Source of the DNA: Pseudomonas putida
Lineage (GTDB): Bacteria; Pseudomonadota; Gammaproteobacteria; Pseudomonadales; Pseudomonadaceae
Length of the DNA: 64,000 bases
NCBI GenBank assembly: GCA_041879295.1
Contig: CP047152.1
Span: 4,221,501-4,285,500, forward strand
Reading direction: 5' to 3'
Positions 48,526-58,930 of the stretch are shown one piece after another (the stretch's first letter is position 1; every line of letters starts with the position of its first letter). Below the pieces are notes generated by a model, which was given only the letters and a program-made list of their open reading frames with translations, did not search any database and was not told the origin of the DNA. A program made the position numbers and the translations under genes.

Positions 48526-49983
48526 CTATTTCTGATCCGCCATAATTTCAGCTCCGCCGATACGTACATCAACGGTACCTCCTGCTTGCCTGTAGCGGGC
48601 GAGCAGTACCGCCTGAAGCGTTCTTTTTGCCCCTTGGTCACCATGCACCAGCACCACTTGCCGGGGTAACGGATCGATTTCGCAGGCATAGCGCACTAGG
48701 CCATGCTGGTCCATATGACCGGAGTAGCCGGACGATGTCAGCACTTTGGCCCTGATCTCATACATCCGCCCATCCAAGTCAACCTGCACAAACCCTTCAG
48801 CCCCCTCACTCGCCTGTATCACCGCCCCCGGCGTCCCCTTAGCCTGGTACCCCACAAACATCACCTCATGCCGCGGATCCCCCAGCATGGCCTTGAGGTA
48901 ATTGACGATGCGCCCACCCGAACACATGCCATTGCCGGCAATCACGATCGCCGGTCGCCCGGTGCTCTTGAGGTAATTGACCACCTGCTGGTGGCGGGCA
49001 TGGGTGTCCACACTGATCAGTTGGCTGAAGCCGAGTGGATCGCGCCCTGCTGCAACACGCGCCCTGGCTTCTGCATTCCAGTATTCGTGTAGCTCCCGGT
49101 ACACGCTGGTGATGCGCTGAGCCAAGGGCGAATCGAGGATGATGGGCAACTGTGACCAGTCGATCGGCTCCCCGTCCGGAGCCGGACCGGTAGTGTTCAG
49201 CAGGGCTTTGCGGTGAAGAATATCTTCCAGTTCATACAGCAGCTCCTGGGAACGACCAAGACTGAATGCGGGAATCAGGATGGTGCCCTTGTCGGTGAGG
49301 GCTCGGTCGATGGCGTCTTCCAGTCGCTGGCGGCGGTCGCCTGCCTGTGGGTGCAGGCGGTCGCCGTAGGTGCTTTCCAGCACTAGCACGTCGGCGCGCT
49401 CCGGAGGCTGCACCGGGCGCAGCAGAGGGTTGCCGCAAGCGCCCAGGTCGCCAGAAAACACATACCGGCTGTTGGTTTGCTCATGCTGTATATCGCACTC
49501 GACATAAGCGGAACCCAGCAGATGCCCTGCACGCTGCAGACGAATACGGCAGGCAAGACCTGGTCGCTCGACCACCGTGTGCCACTGCTCGAAGGGCAGC
49601 GGCACGATGAGGTCACGGATGAATTCGAGATAGCGCGCCACCTGCGCAGGCTCGCTGCTGATGCTCAGCTTGTAGGCGTCTTCCAGCACCAGCGGTAGCA
49701 GCCGGGCCGAGGGCTCGCTGCACAGGATCGGACCACGGTAACCCGCTGCCAGCAGCGCAGGGATGCGCCCAACATGGTCCAGATGGACATGGGTGATGAC
49801 CAGTGCCTGAATACCCTGGATACCGAAGCCGAGCGCCGCGGTCTCCGCATCCGGCGGCGCCTCATTCCCTTGCTCAAGGCCGCAATCGATCAGCAGGCTA
49901 ACGGTGGGATCAAGGTGCAACTGATGGCAGGAGCCAGTGACGCCGCGGGTACCACCGTGATGGGAAAGGCTGGGATATTCCAT
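48526..49983 (-). CDS. beta-CASP metallo-beta-lactamase-fold RNA hydrolase
   Basis: 485 residues from ATG 49983 (a GTG at 49992 is in frame). The metal motif THVHLDHVG (HxHxDH) near residue 68, 'LQRAGHLLGSAY' (His), 'FSGDLG' (Asp), and the C-terminal 'SGYSGHMDQHGLV' (His) make a complete active site. The beta-CASP insertion (about 200-390) has 'LIPAFSLGRSQELLYEL' and 'IAGNGMCSGGRIVNYL'. Relatives are RNases (CPSF73/YsgA type) or exonucleases. It stands between the O-antigen and ihfB regions, with 224 nt before pglC. The RNA target is unknown. Confidence 0.88.
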   Translation of the reverse strand: MEYPSLSHHGGTRGVTGSCHQLHLDPTVSLLIDCGLEQGNEAPPDAETAALGFGIQGIQALVITHVHLDHVGRIPALLAAGYRGPILCSEPSARLLPLVLEDAYKLSISSEPAQVARYLEFIRDLIVPLPFEQWHTVVERPGLACRIRLQRAGHLLGSAYVECDIQHEQTNSRYVFSGDLGACGNPLLRPVQPPERADVLVLESTYGDRLHPQAGDRRQRLEDAIDRALTDKGTILIPAFSLGRSQELLYELEDILHRKALLNTTGPAPDGEPIDWSQLPIILDSPLAQRITSVYRELHEYWNAEARARVAAGRDPLGFSQLISVDTHARHQQVVNYLKSTGRPAIVIAGNGMCSGGRIVNYLKAMLGDPRHEVMFVGYQAKGTPGAVIQASEGAEGFVQVDLDGRMYEIRAKVLTSSGYSGHMDQHGLVRYACEIDPLPRQVVLVHGDQGAKRTLQAVLLARYRQAGGTVDVRIGGAEIMADQK

Positions 49984-50085
49984 GCTGCGCACACTCGCCT
50001 GGACCGAAAATGAAGTGGACTATTACTCCATGACGACCGACGCATGCATAGGTGAACCTTTCTTTATTAGGCGTAGGAAATTTCC

Positions 50086-50349
50086 TTAGTTGCCGCTCAG
50101 TGCCGCCTCACGGGCAGACGCCCTGATCTTGCGCTTACTGCGCTGCACGCCGTAGGCCCCCAGCAACGGCCCGACTGCCAAGCCAATGACCAAAGCGGCC
50201 AATACCAGGACAGCAACCGGCATGGCGGGTGCAGCCCAACCAAACAGGACCAATGACACGGTTTGCTGGTTCTCCAGCACGAAGAACAGCACCACAGCCG
50301 CCAATAGCAGCACGAAGACCGCCGCCAGGGCGCGCTTGAAGTTACGCAT
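50086..50349 (-). CDS. LapA-domain (DUF1049) inner-membrane protein
   Basis: 87 residues; the ATG at 50349 follows AAAGGAG. Two membrane helices (about 5-27 'ALAAVFVLLLAAVVLFFVLE' and 40-62) and a basic C-tail 'GVQRSKRKIRASAREA'. The NxQxVSLxLF motif between the helices is typical of the lipopolysaccharide assembly protein A (LapA/YciS) domain. E. coli LapA partners LapB in LPS regulation; no lapB follows here, so the role is uncertain. It lies 19 nt after ihfB and is probably cotranscribed with it. Confidence 0.82.
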   Translation of the reverse strand: MRNFKRALAAVFVLLLAAVVLFFVLENQQTVSLVLFGWAAPAMPVAVLVLAALVIGLAVGPLLGAYGVQRSKRKIRASAREAALSGN

Positions 50350-50368
50350 CAGATTGCTCCTTTGGAAA

Positions 50369-50671
50369 TCAGGTGTGGGCCTCTTCATGCTCGTCTTCAT
50401 TGACCCGGTCGCGCAACTCTTTGCCGGGTTTGAAATGCGGCACGAACTTGCCTTCGAGGCTGACCGACTGGCCGGTCTTGGGATTACGGCCTACGCGTGG
50501 GGCGCGATAGTGCAGCGAGAAGCTGCCAAAACCGCGGATCTCGATGCGATCGCCGGTAGCCAGGCATTGTGACATCTGCTCAAGCATGGTCTTGATGGCC
50601 AGCTCCACGTCCTTGGACGAGAGCAGCCCCTGATGGGTGACAATACGTTCGATCAGCTCCGACTTCGTCAT
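50369..50671 (-). CDS. ihfB: integration host factor subunit beta
   Basis: 100 residues, full length. The HU/IHF-fold protein starts [17 protein letters not shown] and has the DNA-bending arm '[19 protein letters not shown]', the minor-groove-intercalating Pro in RNPKTG. It pairs with IhfA to bend DNA in replication, recombination and transcription. It lies in the conserved rpsA-ihfB order and marks the left boundary of the Pseudomonas O-antigen locus. Confidence 0.98.
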
Positions 50672-50819
50672 ATTTTTCCCTTCGTTATCAAGCAGCTAGA
50701 TCATTGCTTAACCAGTTTGTAGCACGCCGGGAAGGATTTGAACAGGGTGGATCTTGACTTAATAAAAAAATTCAAGATTGAAGTAATTCAAGAATGGTCT
50801 ACCGCTTAGACAGGCCAAC

Positions 50820-51600
50820 GCTGCCTGATTCGCGGGTGAACCCGCTCCTACAATGGGGGGTGCCAGCCTGAAGTTAGCGTGGTCCGGCGCCATCGGCGCA
50901 GGCGCGGGTTTACCCGCGAACACCGGCGATGCCGGTGCCATCCACCGTGGCGCCTGATTCGCAGGTGAACCCGCTCCTACAATGGGGGGGGTGTCAGCCT
51001 GAAGTTAGCGTGGTCCGGCGCCATCGGCGCAGGCGCGGGTTTACCCGCGAACACCGGCGATGCCGGTGCCATCCACCGTGGCGCCTGATTCGCGGGTGAA
51101 CCCGCTCCAATGGGGGGCAGCCTGAAGTTAGCGTGGTCCGGCACCCTCGGTGAAGGAGCGGGCTTACCCGCGAACACCGGCGATGCCGGTGCCATCCACC
51201 GTGGCGCCTGATTCGCGGGTGAACCCGCTCCTACAATGGGGGGGGGTGCCAGCCTGAAGTTAGCGTGGTCCGGCACCCTCGGTGTAGGAGCGGGTTTACC
51301 CGCGAACACCGGCGATGCCGGTGCCATCCACCGTGGCGCCTGATTCGCGGGTGAACCCGCTCCTACAATGAGGGGTGTCAGCCTGAAGTTAGCGTGGTCC
51401 GGCACCCTCGGTGTAGGAGCGGGTTTACCCGCGAACACCGGCGATGCCGGTGCCATCCACCGTGGCGCCTGCTTCGCGGGTGAACCCGCTCCTACAATGG
51501 GGGGTGTCAGCCTGAAGTTAGCGTGGTCCGGCGCCATCGGCGTAGGCGCGGGTTTACCCGCGAATACCGGCGATGCCGGTGTCATCCACCGCACACCGGG
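50820..51600. repeat. tandem array of six ~130 bp units, each containing REP cores
   Basis: Six direct units of about 122-134 bp, each with two REP-like cores (TTCGCGGGTGAACCCGCTCC and GCGGGTTTACCCGCGAA) plus the shared tracts CAGCCTGAAGTTAGCGTGG and CACCGGCGATGCCGGTG. Differences are mainly in the length of a G-run after CAAT and in GCCATCGG/ACCCTCGG variants. The array fills most of the ihfB-rpsA spacer. A diverged partial seventh unit reaches about 51645. Confidence 0.92.
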
Positions 51601-51664
51601 TTGTGCCAGCCTGAAGCTGGCGTGGTCCAGCGGCGCCAACCGCCGCGCCGCTTGATTGCAGGCA

Positions 51665-51696
51665 TAAAAAAGGGCGACCCGAGGGTCGCCCTTTTT
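51665..51696 (-). terminator. rho-independent terminator after rpsA
   Basis: A stem AGGGCGACCC / GGGTCGCCCT with A-run and T-run ends, about 17 nt beyond the rpsA stop. The structure works on both strands, but rpsA is the nearby user. Confidence 0.92.
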
Positions 51697-51712
51697 ACCG
51701 ATCAAACAGAAC

Positions 51713-53389
51713 TCAGTTCTGCTTGGCCATTGCTTCGCGCAGCAGCGCAGCCATGGTGGTGTCGGCAGCAGCTTCCGGAGCGTTTTTCAGGCTCTGGATA
51801 GCTTCGCGCTCTTCAGCGTCGTCTTTCGATTTGATCGACAGGCTGATAACGCGGGACTTGCGGTCAACGCTGATGATCTTGGCTTCGATCTCTTCGCCTT
51901 CCTTCAGAACGTTACGCGCGTCTTCAACGCGGTCACGGCTGATTTCGGAAGCTTTCAGAGTGGCTTCGATGTCGTCGGCCAGGGTGACGATGGCGCCTTT
52001 GGCGTCAACTTCTTTCACGATGCCCTTGACGATAGCGCCCTTGTCATTGACAGCAACGAAGTTGGAGAACGGATCGTCTTCCAGCTGCTTGATGCCCAGG
52101 GAGATGCGCTCGCGCTCTGGGTCGACCGACAGGATGACGGTTTCCAGCTCGTCGCCCTTCTTGAAACGACGTACGGCTTCTTCGCCGGTTTCGTTCCAGG
52201 AGATGTCGGACAGGTGAACCAGGCCGTCGATGCCGCCGTCCAGACCAATGAAGATACCGAAGTCGGTGATCGACTTGATGGTACCGGTGATCTTGTCACC
52301 CTTGTTGAACTGGCCAGAGAAGTCTTCCCATGGGTTGGACTTGCACTGCTTGATGCCCAGGGAGATACGACGACGCTCTTCGTCGATGTCCAGAACCATG
52401 ACTTCCACTTCGTCGCCAACCTGAACGACTTTCGACGGGTGGATGTTCTTGTTGGTCCAGTCCATTTCGGAAACGTGTACCAGACCTTCAACGCCTTCTT
52501 CCAGCTCAGCGAAGCAGCCGTAGTCGGTCAGGTTGGTAACGCGAGCCTGTACGCGAGTACCTTCTGGGTAACGGGCAGTGATAGCTACCCACGGATCTTC
52601 GCCCATCTGCTTCAGACCCAGCGAAACGCGGTTGCGCTCACGGTCGAACTTCAGAACGCGTACGTCGACTTCGTCGCCAACGTTAACGATTTCCGATGGG
52701 TGCTTGATGCGCTTCCAAGCCATGTCGGTGATGTGCAGCAGGCCGTCGATACCGCCCAGGTCCACGAATGCGCCGTAGTCGGTGAGGTTCTTGACGATAC
52801 CTTTGACTTGCTGGCCTTCCTGCAGGGTTTCCAGCAGGGCTTCGCGCTCGGCGCTGTTCTCGGCTTCCAGCACGCTGCGACGGGAAACGACAACGTTGTT
52901 GCGCTTCTGGTCCAGCTTGATGACCTTGAATTCCAGCTCTTTGCCTTCCAGGTGGGTGGTGTCGCGCACTGGGCGGACATCAACCAGGGAGCCCGGCAGG
53001 AACGCACGGATGCCGTTAACGTCGACAGTGAAGCCGCCCTTAACCTTACCGTTGATAACGCCCTTGACCACTTCTTCGGCGGCGAAAGCTGCTTCCAGAA
53101 CAATCCAGCACTCGGCGCGCTTGGCTTTTTCACGGGACAGTTTGGTTTCGCCAAAGCCGTCTTCGACCGCGTCCAGCGCAACGTGAACTTCGTCACCGAC
53201 CTTGATGGTCAGCTCGCCAGCTTCGTTGTAGAACTGCTCGAGCGGGATGACGCCCTCGGACTTCAGGCCAGCGTGTACGGTAACCCAGTCGCCGTCGATG
53301 TCGACAACGATACCGGTGATGATCGCACCCGGCTGAAGATTGAGGGTTTTCAGGCTTTCTTCAAAGAGTTCTGCAAAGCTTTCGCTCAT
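51713..53389 (-). CDS. rpsA: 30S ribosomal protein S1
   Basis: 558 residues, standard length, starting [16 protein letters not shown]. Six S1/OB domains are visible, with repeats like '[20 protein letters not shown]', '[22 protein letters not shown]' and '[22 protein letters not shown]'. It binds mRNA leaders on the 30S subunit. The ATG at 53389 is chosen over the open upstream frame. It lies in the conserved cmk-rpsA-ihfB order, 124 nt after cmk. Confidence 0.98.
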   Translation of the reverse strand: MSESFAELFEESLKTLNLQPGAIITGIVVDIDGDWVTVHAGLKSEGVIPLEQFYNEAGELTIKVGDEVHVALDAVEDGFGETKLSREKAKRAECWIVLEAAFAAEEVVKGVINGKVKGGFTVDVNGIRAFLPGSLVDVRPVRDTTHLEGKELEFKVIKLDQKRNNVVVSRRSVLEAENSAEREALLETLQEGQQVKGIVKNLTDYGAFVDLGGIDGLLHITDMAWKRIKHPSEIVNVGDEVDVRVLKFDRERNRVSLGLKQMGEDPWVAITARYPEGTRVQARVTNLTDYGCFAELEEGVEGLVHVSEMDWTNKNIHPSKVVQVGDEVEVMVLDIDEERRRISLGIKQCKSNPWEDFSGQFNKGDKITGTIKSITDFGIFIGLDGGIDGLVHLSDISWNETGEEAVRRFKKGDELETVILSVDPERERISLGIKQLEDDPFSNFVAVNDKGAIVKGIVKEVDAKGAIVTLADDIEATLKASEISRDRVEDARNVLKEGEEIEAKIISVDRKSRVISLSIKSKDDAEEREAIQSLKNAPEAAADTTMAALLREAMAKQN

Positions 53390-53513
53390 TTTAATTCCTG
53401 TAGATTCGGGCGAAACAAACGCCCATAACCACATTCCAGACAATGTGGGTTCGTTTTAAGTAAAGGAAAGCCGGCAGGACGTTGACTGGTGCCCCTGCCT
53501 GCTTTCCTGGCTA

Positions 53514-54200
53514 TCAGATAAGGTCGCGCTGGGCGATCTCGCTTCTGATACGTTGCAACACCTGCTCGATGGACAACTCGGTAGAGTCCAACTGAATGGC
53601 ATCGGCCGCTGGTTTCAGCGGGGCCACTGCACGTTGGGTGTCACGCTCATCACGTGCACGAATCTCATCCAGCAGACTCGACAGACTAACATCTTCACCC
53701 TTGCCCTTCAACTGCAGGTAGCGGCGACGTGCGCGTTCCTCCGCACTGGCGGTGAGGAAGACCTTCAATGGCGCGTCCGGGAACACCACGGTACCCATGT
53801 CGCGCCCGTCAGCAATCAGCCCCGGCACTTCGCGGAACTCACGCTGACGTACCAGCAGCGCATCACGCACCGCCGGCAGCGAGGCCACCATCGATGCACC
53901 GGCACCGACGGTTTCGGTACGGATGACGTTGCTGACGTCCTCACCCTCAAGGATGATCTGCTGCAGCTTACCGGGCTCGGCAGCAATGAACTGCACATCC
54001 AGATGGGCGGCAAGCTTGGTCAGCAGTTCTTCGTTGGTCAGATCGACGCCGTGGTTGCTCGCATTGAATGCCAGCAAGCGATACAGCGCGCCGGAGTCCA
54101 GCAGCTTCCAGCCCAGCTCGCGGGCCATCAGCCCGGCGACCGTGCCCTTGCCCGAGCCGCTTGGCCCGTCGATAGTGATAACCGGTGCCATTGAATTCAC
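53514..54200 (-). CDS. cmk: cytidylate kinase
   Basis: 228 residues. It phosphorylates CMP/dCMP with ATP. The P-loop '[18 protein letters not shown]' is at the N-terminus; '[16 protein letters not shown]' and the lid Arg-rich '[14 protein letters not shown]' follow. I prefer the GTG at 54200, which overlaps the aroA-fusion stop (GTGA) and has GAGGG 6 nt upstream; the ATG at 54191 gives 225 residues. Translational coupling with the upstream gene is likely. Confidence 0.95.
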   Translation of the reverse strand: MNSMAPVITIDGPSGSGKGTVAGLMARELGWKLLDSGALYRLLAFNASNHGVDLTNEELLTKLAAHLDVQFIAAEPGKLQQIILEGEDVSNVIRTETVGAGASMVASLPAVRDALLVRQREFREVPGLIADGRDMGTVVFPDAPLKVFLTASAEERARRRYLQLKGKGEDVSLSSLLDEIRARDERDTQRAVAPLKPAADAIQLDSTELSIEQVLQRIRSEIAQRDLI

Positions 54201-56437
54201 GACTTGCCCTCTTCTGCCACGCGAATCCCCACTTCGGCGCACAGCGCCAGGAAGTTGGGGAACGAGGTGGCGACGTTGGCGCAGTCGTGAATGCGGATCG
54301 GCGCACTGGCGCGCAGCGAGGCCACACTGAAGGCCATGGCAATGCGGTGGTCACCATGCCCATGCACTTCGCCGCCGCCCAACTGGCCGCCGTCGATGAT
54401 GATGCCGTCCGGGGTCGGCTCACACTTGATGCCCAAGGTGATGAGGCCATCGGCCATCACCTGGATGCGATCGGACTCCTTCACGCGCAGCTCTTCGGCG
54501 CCACGCAGCACGGTACGCCCTTCGGCGCAGGCAGCAGCCACGAACAAGACCGGGAATTCGTCGATGGCCAGCGGCACCAACGCTTCAGGAATGTCGATAC
54601 CCTTCAGCTTGGCACCGCGCACACGCAGGTCGGCCACTGGCTCACCGCCCACTTCACGCTGGTTTTCCAGGGTGATGTCGCCGCCCATCAGGCGCAGGAT
54701 GTCGATCACGCCGGTACGGGTCGGGTTGATGCCGACATGCTCCAGCACCAGCTCGGAGCCTTCAGCGATAGACGCTGCCACCAGGAAGAACGCTGCCGAG
54801 GAAATGTCAGCCGGCACTTCGATGCGGGTAGCGGTCAGCTTGCCACCGGACTGTAGCGAGGCAACCGGGCCATTGCTGTCGACCGAGTAGCCAAAACCGC
54901 GCAGCATCCGCTCGGTGTGGTCACGGGTAGGCGCAGGCTCGGTGACAGTGGTCTTGCCTTCGGCGTACAGGCCGGCCAGCAGCAGGCAGGATTTGACCTG
55001 GGCGCTAGCCATCGGCAGCGTGTAGGTCAGCCCTTTGAGCTTGTGGCCACCACGGATGGTCAGCGGCGGGCGGCCGTCCGGGCCGGTCTCGACCACAGCA
55101 CCCATTTCGCGCAGCGGGTTGGCCACACGGTTCATCGGGCGCTTGGACAGCGAGGCGTCGCCGGTCATGGTCACATCGAACGACTGACCGGCCAACAGGC
55201 CCGACAACAGGCGCATCGAGGTACCGGAGTTACCCACGTACAGCGGCCCTGGTGGCGGCTTGAGGCCATGCAGCCCCACGCCGTGAATGGTCACACGACC
55301 GTGGTTGGGGCCTTCGATGACCACACCCATGTCACGGAATGCCTGCAGGGTCGCCAGCGCGTCTTCGCCTTCGAGGAAGCCTTCGACCTCGGTAGTACCT
55401 TCGGCCAGCGAGCCGAGCATGATCGAGCGATGGGAAATCGACTTGTCGCCCGGTACACGGATCCGCCCGTTCAGGCGGCCACCCGGTTGGGCCTGGAAAA
55501 TCAGATCGTTGGCGTTCATAGCGTCCACATAGGCCCGGCGGGCCAGGATTTTACTGAAATGCTCGCGGGCAGCCCGTGCGCGGGTGAATACACCCAGCAG
55601 CTGGTGCCCATCCCCTTCAGCGATCGCGTCGCGCAAGGCGTCGAGATCGCTGCGATATGTATCAAGTGTGCGCAGGACAGCGTCGCGGTTGGCGAGGAAG
55701 ATGTCATGCCACATGGTCGGGTCGCTGCCGGCGATTCTTGTGAAATCGCGGAATCCACCCGCAGCGTACCGGAAGATCTCGAGGTTTTCATTGCGTTTGG
55801 CCAGCGAGTCGACCAGGCCAAAGGCCAGCAGGTGTGGCAGATGGCTGGTGGCGGCCAGTACTTCGTCATGGCGCTCGACCGACATGTGCTCCACATCGGC
55901 ATCCAGCGCACGCCACAGGCGGTCAACCATGGCCAGCGCGGCGGGGTCGGTTTCGGCCAGCGGCGTGAGGATGACCTTGTGCCGGCGGAACAAGGTGGCG
56001 TTGGAGGCCTCTACCCCGCTCTGTTCGGAACCGGCGATGGGGTGACCCGGGACGAAGCGCGGCAGGCGCGCACCGAAGACGGCGCGTGCCTCACGCACGA
56101 CGTTGCCCTTGGCACTGCCGACGTCGGTGATGATTGCATCACCCAGGTCGAGCACGGCCAGGCGCGCCAGGACTTTTTCCATGGCCAGGATCGGTACGGC
56201 CAGCTGGATGACATCGGCCCCCACGCAAGCGGCGGCGAGGTCTTCTTCGCAGCGGTCGACCACCCCCAAGGCCACAGCCTGCTTGCGCGAGGGGGCATCC
56301 AGGTCGACACCGACCACTTCACGGCACAGGCCGCTCTCACGCAGGCCCTTGGCGAACGAGCCACCGATCAGGCCCAGGCCGACCACGACCAGACGGTCGA
56401 TGATGGGTGCGGGTTTGGTTTTTGCTGCATTTACCAC
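54197..56437 (-). CDS. tyrA-aroA: prephenate/cyclohexadienyl dehydrogenase - EPSP synthase fusion
   Basis: 746 residues, a two-enzyme fusion well known in Pseudomonas. Residues about 1-300 form the TyrA part (NAD motif '[16 protein letters not shown]', catalytic 'HPIAGSE' and 'LVDSLAKRN'). From about 310 the AroA part begins ('[20 protein letters not shown]') with '[16 protein letters not shown]' and 'PVKxSD-like [15 protein letters not shown]'. It makes tyrosine precursors and 5-enolpyruvylshikimate-3-phosphate. The GTG start at 56437 has AGGG upstream. A REP pair separates it from pheA; the downstream end overlaps cmk. Confidence 0.97.
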   Translation of the reverse strand: MVNAAKTKPAPIIDRLVVVGLGLIGGSFAKGLRESGLCREVVGVDLDAPSRKQAVALGVVDRCEEDLAAACVGADVIQLAVPILAMEKVLARLAVLDLGDAIITDVGSAKGNVVREARAVFGARLPRFVPGHPIAGSEQSGVEASNATLFRRHKVILTPLAETDPAALAMVDRLWRALDADVEHMSVERHDEVLAATSHLPHLLAFGLVDSLAKRNENLEIFRYAAGGFRDFTRIAGSDPTMWHDIFLANRDAVLRTLDTYRSDLDALRDAIAEGDGHQLLGVFTRARAAREHFSKILARRAYVDAMNANDLIFQAQPGGRLNGRIRVPGDKSISHRSIMLGSLAEGTTEVEGFLEGEDALATLQAFRDMGVVIEGPNHGRVTIHGVGLHGLKPPPGPLYVGNSGTSMRLLSGLLAGQSFDVTMTGDASLSKRPMNRVANPLREMGAVVETGPDGRPPLTIRGGHKLKGLTYTLPMASAQVKSCLLLAGLYAEGKTTVTEPAPTRDHTERMLRGFGYSVDSNGPVASLQSGGKLTATRIEVPADISSAAFFLVAASIAEGSELVLEHVGINPTRTGVIDILRLMGGDITLENQREVGGEPVADLRVRGAKLKGIDIPEALVPLAIDEFPVLFVAAACAEGRTVLRGAEELRVKESDRIQVMADGLITLGIKCEPTPDGIIIDGGQLGGGEVHGHGDHRIAMAFSVASLRASAPIRIHDCANVATSFPNFLALCAEVGIRVAEEGKS

Positions 56438-56484
56438 TGGTGCGAACCCTGTTCAGAAATCTAGGTAGCCTGTGAGGGCCATTG

Positions 56485-56592
56485 GGGCCGCGGCGCGGCC
56501 CTTCGCGGGCTCGCCCGCTCCCACAGAGATCGGCATCACATGCTCACTGTGGGAGCGGGCATGCCCGCGAAGGGCTGCAAGGCAGCCCCAAG
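56485..56592. repeat. REP pair between pheA and tyrA-aroA
   Basis: Two inverted REP cores (CTTCGCGGGCTCGCCCGCTCC and GGAGCGGGCATGCCCGCGAA) with ~30 nt between, inside the same-strand aromatic cluster. They could uncouple the two genes' expression. Confidence 0.88.
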
Positions 56593-56601
56593 GCCCCTGA
56601 A

Positions 56602-57696
56602 TCAAAGCACCGCCTTCGGATAAGAGCCCAGCACCTTCAGCGCCACAGCCTCCTGGCTGATCTGCTCGAGCACCGCCTTGATCAGCGGGTCGCGGTGGTG
56701 GCCGACGAAGTCGATGAAGAACACGTAGGTCCACTTGCCGCTGCGCGACGGGCGGGTCTCGATACGGGTCAGGTCGATGCCGTTCTGATAGAACGGCACC
56801 AGCAACTCATGCAAGGCACCTGGCTTGTTGCTCATCGAAACGATGATCGAGGTCTTGTCGTCGCCGGTCGGCGGTACTTCCTGGTTGCCGATCATCAGGA
56901 AGCGCGTGGAGTTGTCCGGGCGATCTTCGATCTTCTCGGCCAGACGGGTCAGGCCGTACAGGTTGGCCGCCATGTCACCGGCGATCGCCGCCGAATTCCA
57001 CTCGCCCTTGACCCGCTTGGCCGCTTCGGCATTGCTCGATACGGCTACGCGCTCCACGTTCGGATAGTGCGCGTCCAGCCACTTGCGGCACTGGGCCAGC
57101 GACTGGGCGTGGGAGTAGATGCGGGTGATGCTGTCGGTCTTGGTGTTCTCGCCCACCAGCAGGTGGTGGTGAATACGCAGCTCAACCTCACCGCAAATCA
57201 CCATGTCATGCTCGAGGAAGCTGTCCAGGGTGTGGCTGACCGCACCTTCAGTGGAGTTTTCCACCGGCACCACACCGAAGTTGACGGCACCGGCCGCCAC
57301 CTCACGGAACACTTCGTCGATGGCCGCCATCGGCCGACTGATCACCGCGTGACCGAAGTGTTTCATGGCCGCAGCCTGGGTGAATGTGCCTTCAGGGCCG
57401 AGGTAGGCGATTTTCAACGGCTCTTCCAAGGCCAGGCACGACGACATGATTTCGCGGAACAACCGCGCCATCTCTTCGTTGCCCAGCGGGCCTTTGTTGC
57501 GCTCCATCACGCGCTTGAGCACCGCAGCTTCACGCTCGGGACGGTAGAACACCGGTTTCTCGCCTTCTTTCAGCGAGGCAGTCTTGACCCGGGCAACTTC
57601 TTCGGCGCAGCGCGCGCGGTCGCTGATCAGCTCGAGGATTTTCTCGTCGAGGCTGTCGATGCGCACGCGCAGCGCCTTGAGCTCCTGTTCGGACAT
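56602..57696 (-). CDS. pheA: chorismate mutase/prephenate dehydratase (P-protein)
   Basis: 364 residues. An N-terminal AroQ chorismate mutase (about 1-90: 'LRVRIDSLDEKILELISDRA'), a prephenate dehydratase domain (about 95-275: 'IAYLGPEGTFTQAAAMKHFG', 'PVENSTEGAVSHTLD') and a C-terminal ACT domain ('KTSIIVSMSNKPGALHELL', 'RIETRPSRSGKW'), which binds phenylalanine for feedback. An ATG at 57705 is in frame but only 1 nt from AAGGAG; the ATG at 57696 has proper spacing and gives the usual length. It starts 1 nt after serC ends. Confidence 0.97.
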   Translation of the reverse strand: MSEQELKALRVRIDSLDEKILELISDRARCAEEVARVKTASLKEGEKPVFYRPEREAAVLKRVMERNKGPLGNEEMARLFREIMSSCLALEEPLKIAYLGPEGTFTQAAAMKHFGHAVISRPMAAIDEVFREVAAGAVNFGVVPVENSTEGAVSHTLDSFLEHDMVICGEVELRIHHHLLVGENTKTDSITRIYSHAQSLAQCRKWLDAHYPNVERVAVSSNAEAAKRVKGEWNSAAIAGDMAANLYGLTRLAEKIEDRPDNSTRFLMIGNQEVPPTGDDKTSIIVSMSNKPGALHELLVPFYQNGIDLTRIETRPSRSGKWTYVFFIDFVGHHRDPLIKAVLEQISQEAVALKVLGSYPKAVL

Positions 57697-57697
57697 A

Positions 57698-58783
57698 TCA
57701 GCCATGCTCCTTCTCGAATTCAGCCATGTAGCCTACCAGCGCTTCTACCGCTTCCAGGCCCAGGGCGTTGTAGATGGAGGCGCGCATGCCGCCAACCGAA
57801 CGGTGGCCCTTGAGGTTGAGCAGGCCACGCGCGTCGGCGCCCGCGAGGAAGGCCTTGTCCAGGCGCTCGTCAGCCAGGCGGAACGGTACGTTCATCCACG
57901 AACGGGCGTTGACGCTGATCGGGTTGGTGTAGAACTCGCTGCGGTCGATGAAGCCGTAAAGGCGATCTTTCTTGGCACGGTTGCGCTGCTCCATGGCATC
58001 AACACCACCCTGCTCTTTCAGCCACTCGAAGACCAGACCCGAGAGGTACCAGGAGTAGGTGGCCGGGGTGTTGTACATCGACCCGTTGTCAGCCGAAACC
58101 TTGTAATCGAGCATGGTCGGGCAACTGCTGCGGGCATGGCCCAACAGGTCTTCGCGCACGATCACCACCACCAGGCCGCTTGGGCCGATATTCTTCTGCG
58201 CGCCGGCGTAGATCAGGCCGTACTGCGACACATCGATCGGGCGCGAGAGGATGTCGGACGACATATCGACCACCAACGGCACGTCACCGGTCTGCGGCAC
58301 CCAGTCAAACTGCAGGCCACCGATGGTCTCGTTGGACGCATAGTGCACGTAGGCAGCGTTTTCGGTCAGGTTCCACTCGTTCTGGCCGGGGATGGCCAGG
58401 TAGTCGTAAGGCTTGGCAGTGGCGGCGACGTTGACGTTGCCGAAACGGCGCGCTTCCTCGATGGCCTTTTTCGACCAGATGCCGGTTTCGATGTAGTCGG
58501 CAGTGCCGTTTTCCGGCAGCAGGTTCAGCGGGATTTCAGCAAACTGCTGGCTGGCGCCCCCTTGCAGGAACAGCACCTTGTAGTTGGAGGGGACGGACAG
58601 CAGGTCACGCAAGTCCTGCTCGGCCTTTTCGGCGATGGCCACATAATCGTCGCTGCGATGGCTCATTTCCATCACCGACAAGCCCTTGCCACGCCAGTCC
58701 AGCATCTCGGCCTGTGCGCGCTGCAGGACAGCGTCAGGAAGCGCGGCAGGGCCTGCGCAGAAGTTAAAGGCTCGTTTGCTCAC
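57698..58783 (-). CDS. serC: phosphoserine aminotransferase
   Basis: 361 residues with a GTG start (read as MSKRAFNFCAGPAALPDAVL). A PLP enzyme converting 3-phosphohydroxypyruvate to phosphoserine for serine, and also acting in pyridoxine synthesis. It has 'FLQGGASQQFAEIPLNLL' and the PLP Lys in 'GLIYAGAQKNIGPSGLVVVI'. The upstream frame is open to 58870, but the canonical N-terminus begins at the GTG. It lies in the gyrA-serC-pheA order typical of gammaproteobacteria. Confidence 0.97.
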   Translation of the reverse strand: MSKRAFNFCAGPAALPDAVLQRAQAEMLDWRGKGLSVMEMSHRSDDYVAIAEKAEQDLRDLLSVPSNYKVLFLQGGASQQFAEIPLNLLPENGTADYIETGIWSKKAIEEARRFGNVNVAATAKPYDYLAIPGQNEWNLTENAAYVHYASNETIGGLQFDWVPQTGDVPLVVDMSSDILSRPIDVSQYGLIYAGAQKNIGPSGLVVVIVREDLLGHARSSCPTMLDYKVSADNGSMYNTPATYSWYLSGLVFEWLKEQGGVDAMEQRNRAKKDRLYGFIDRSEFYTNPISVNARSWMNVPFRLADERLDKAFLAGADARGLLNLKGHRSVGGMRASIYNALGLEAVEALVGYMAEFEKEHG

Positions 58784-58857
58784 ATCCACTCTCGCTCTGC
58801 CAAATAGAACAAAATCGTAATTCGGTGGCCACATTCCATGCAGGATCGGTGGCGCCT

Positions 58858-58885
58858 GCATCGCGGGCAAGCCCGCTCCTACACA
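58858..58885. repeat. single REP core between gyrA and serC
   Basis: One copy, CGCGGGCAAGCCCGCTCCTA, in the 147 nt gyrA-serC spacer. Confidence 0.7.
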
Positions 58886-58930
58886 GTCAAACGGGGCGAC
58901 CTTGGTCGCCCCGCTCGGGTTTACGCTTGC

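Noticed and set aside
50977..51705. 242-codon open frame with a periodic Ala/Pro peptide in the rpsA-ihfB spacer
   Set aside because: The periodicity comes from the ~130 bp DNA repeat. Unit lengths vary and are not tied to multiples of three throughout, and there is no ribosome site.
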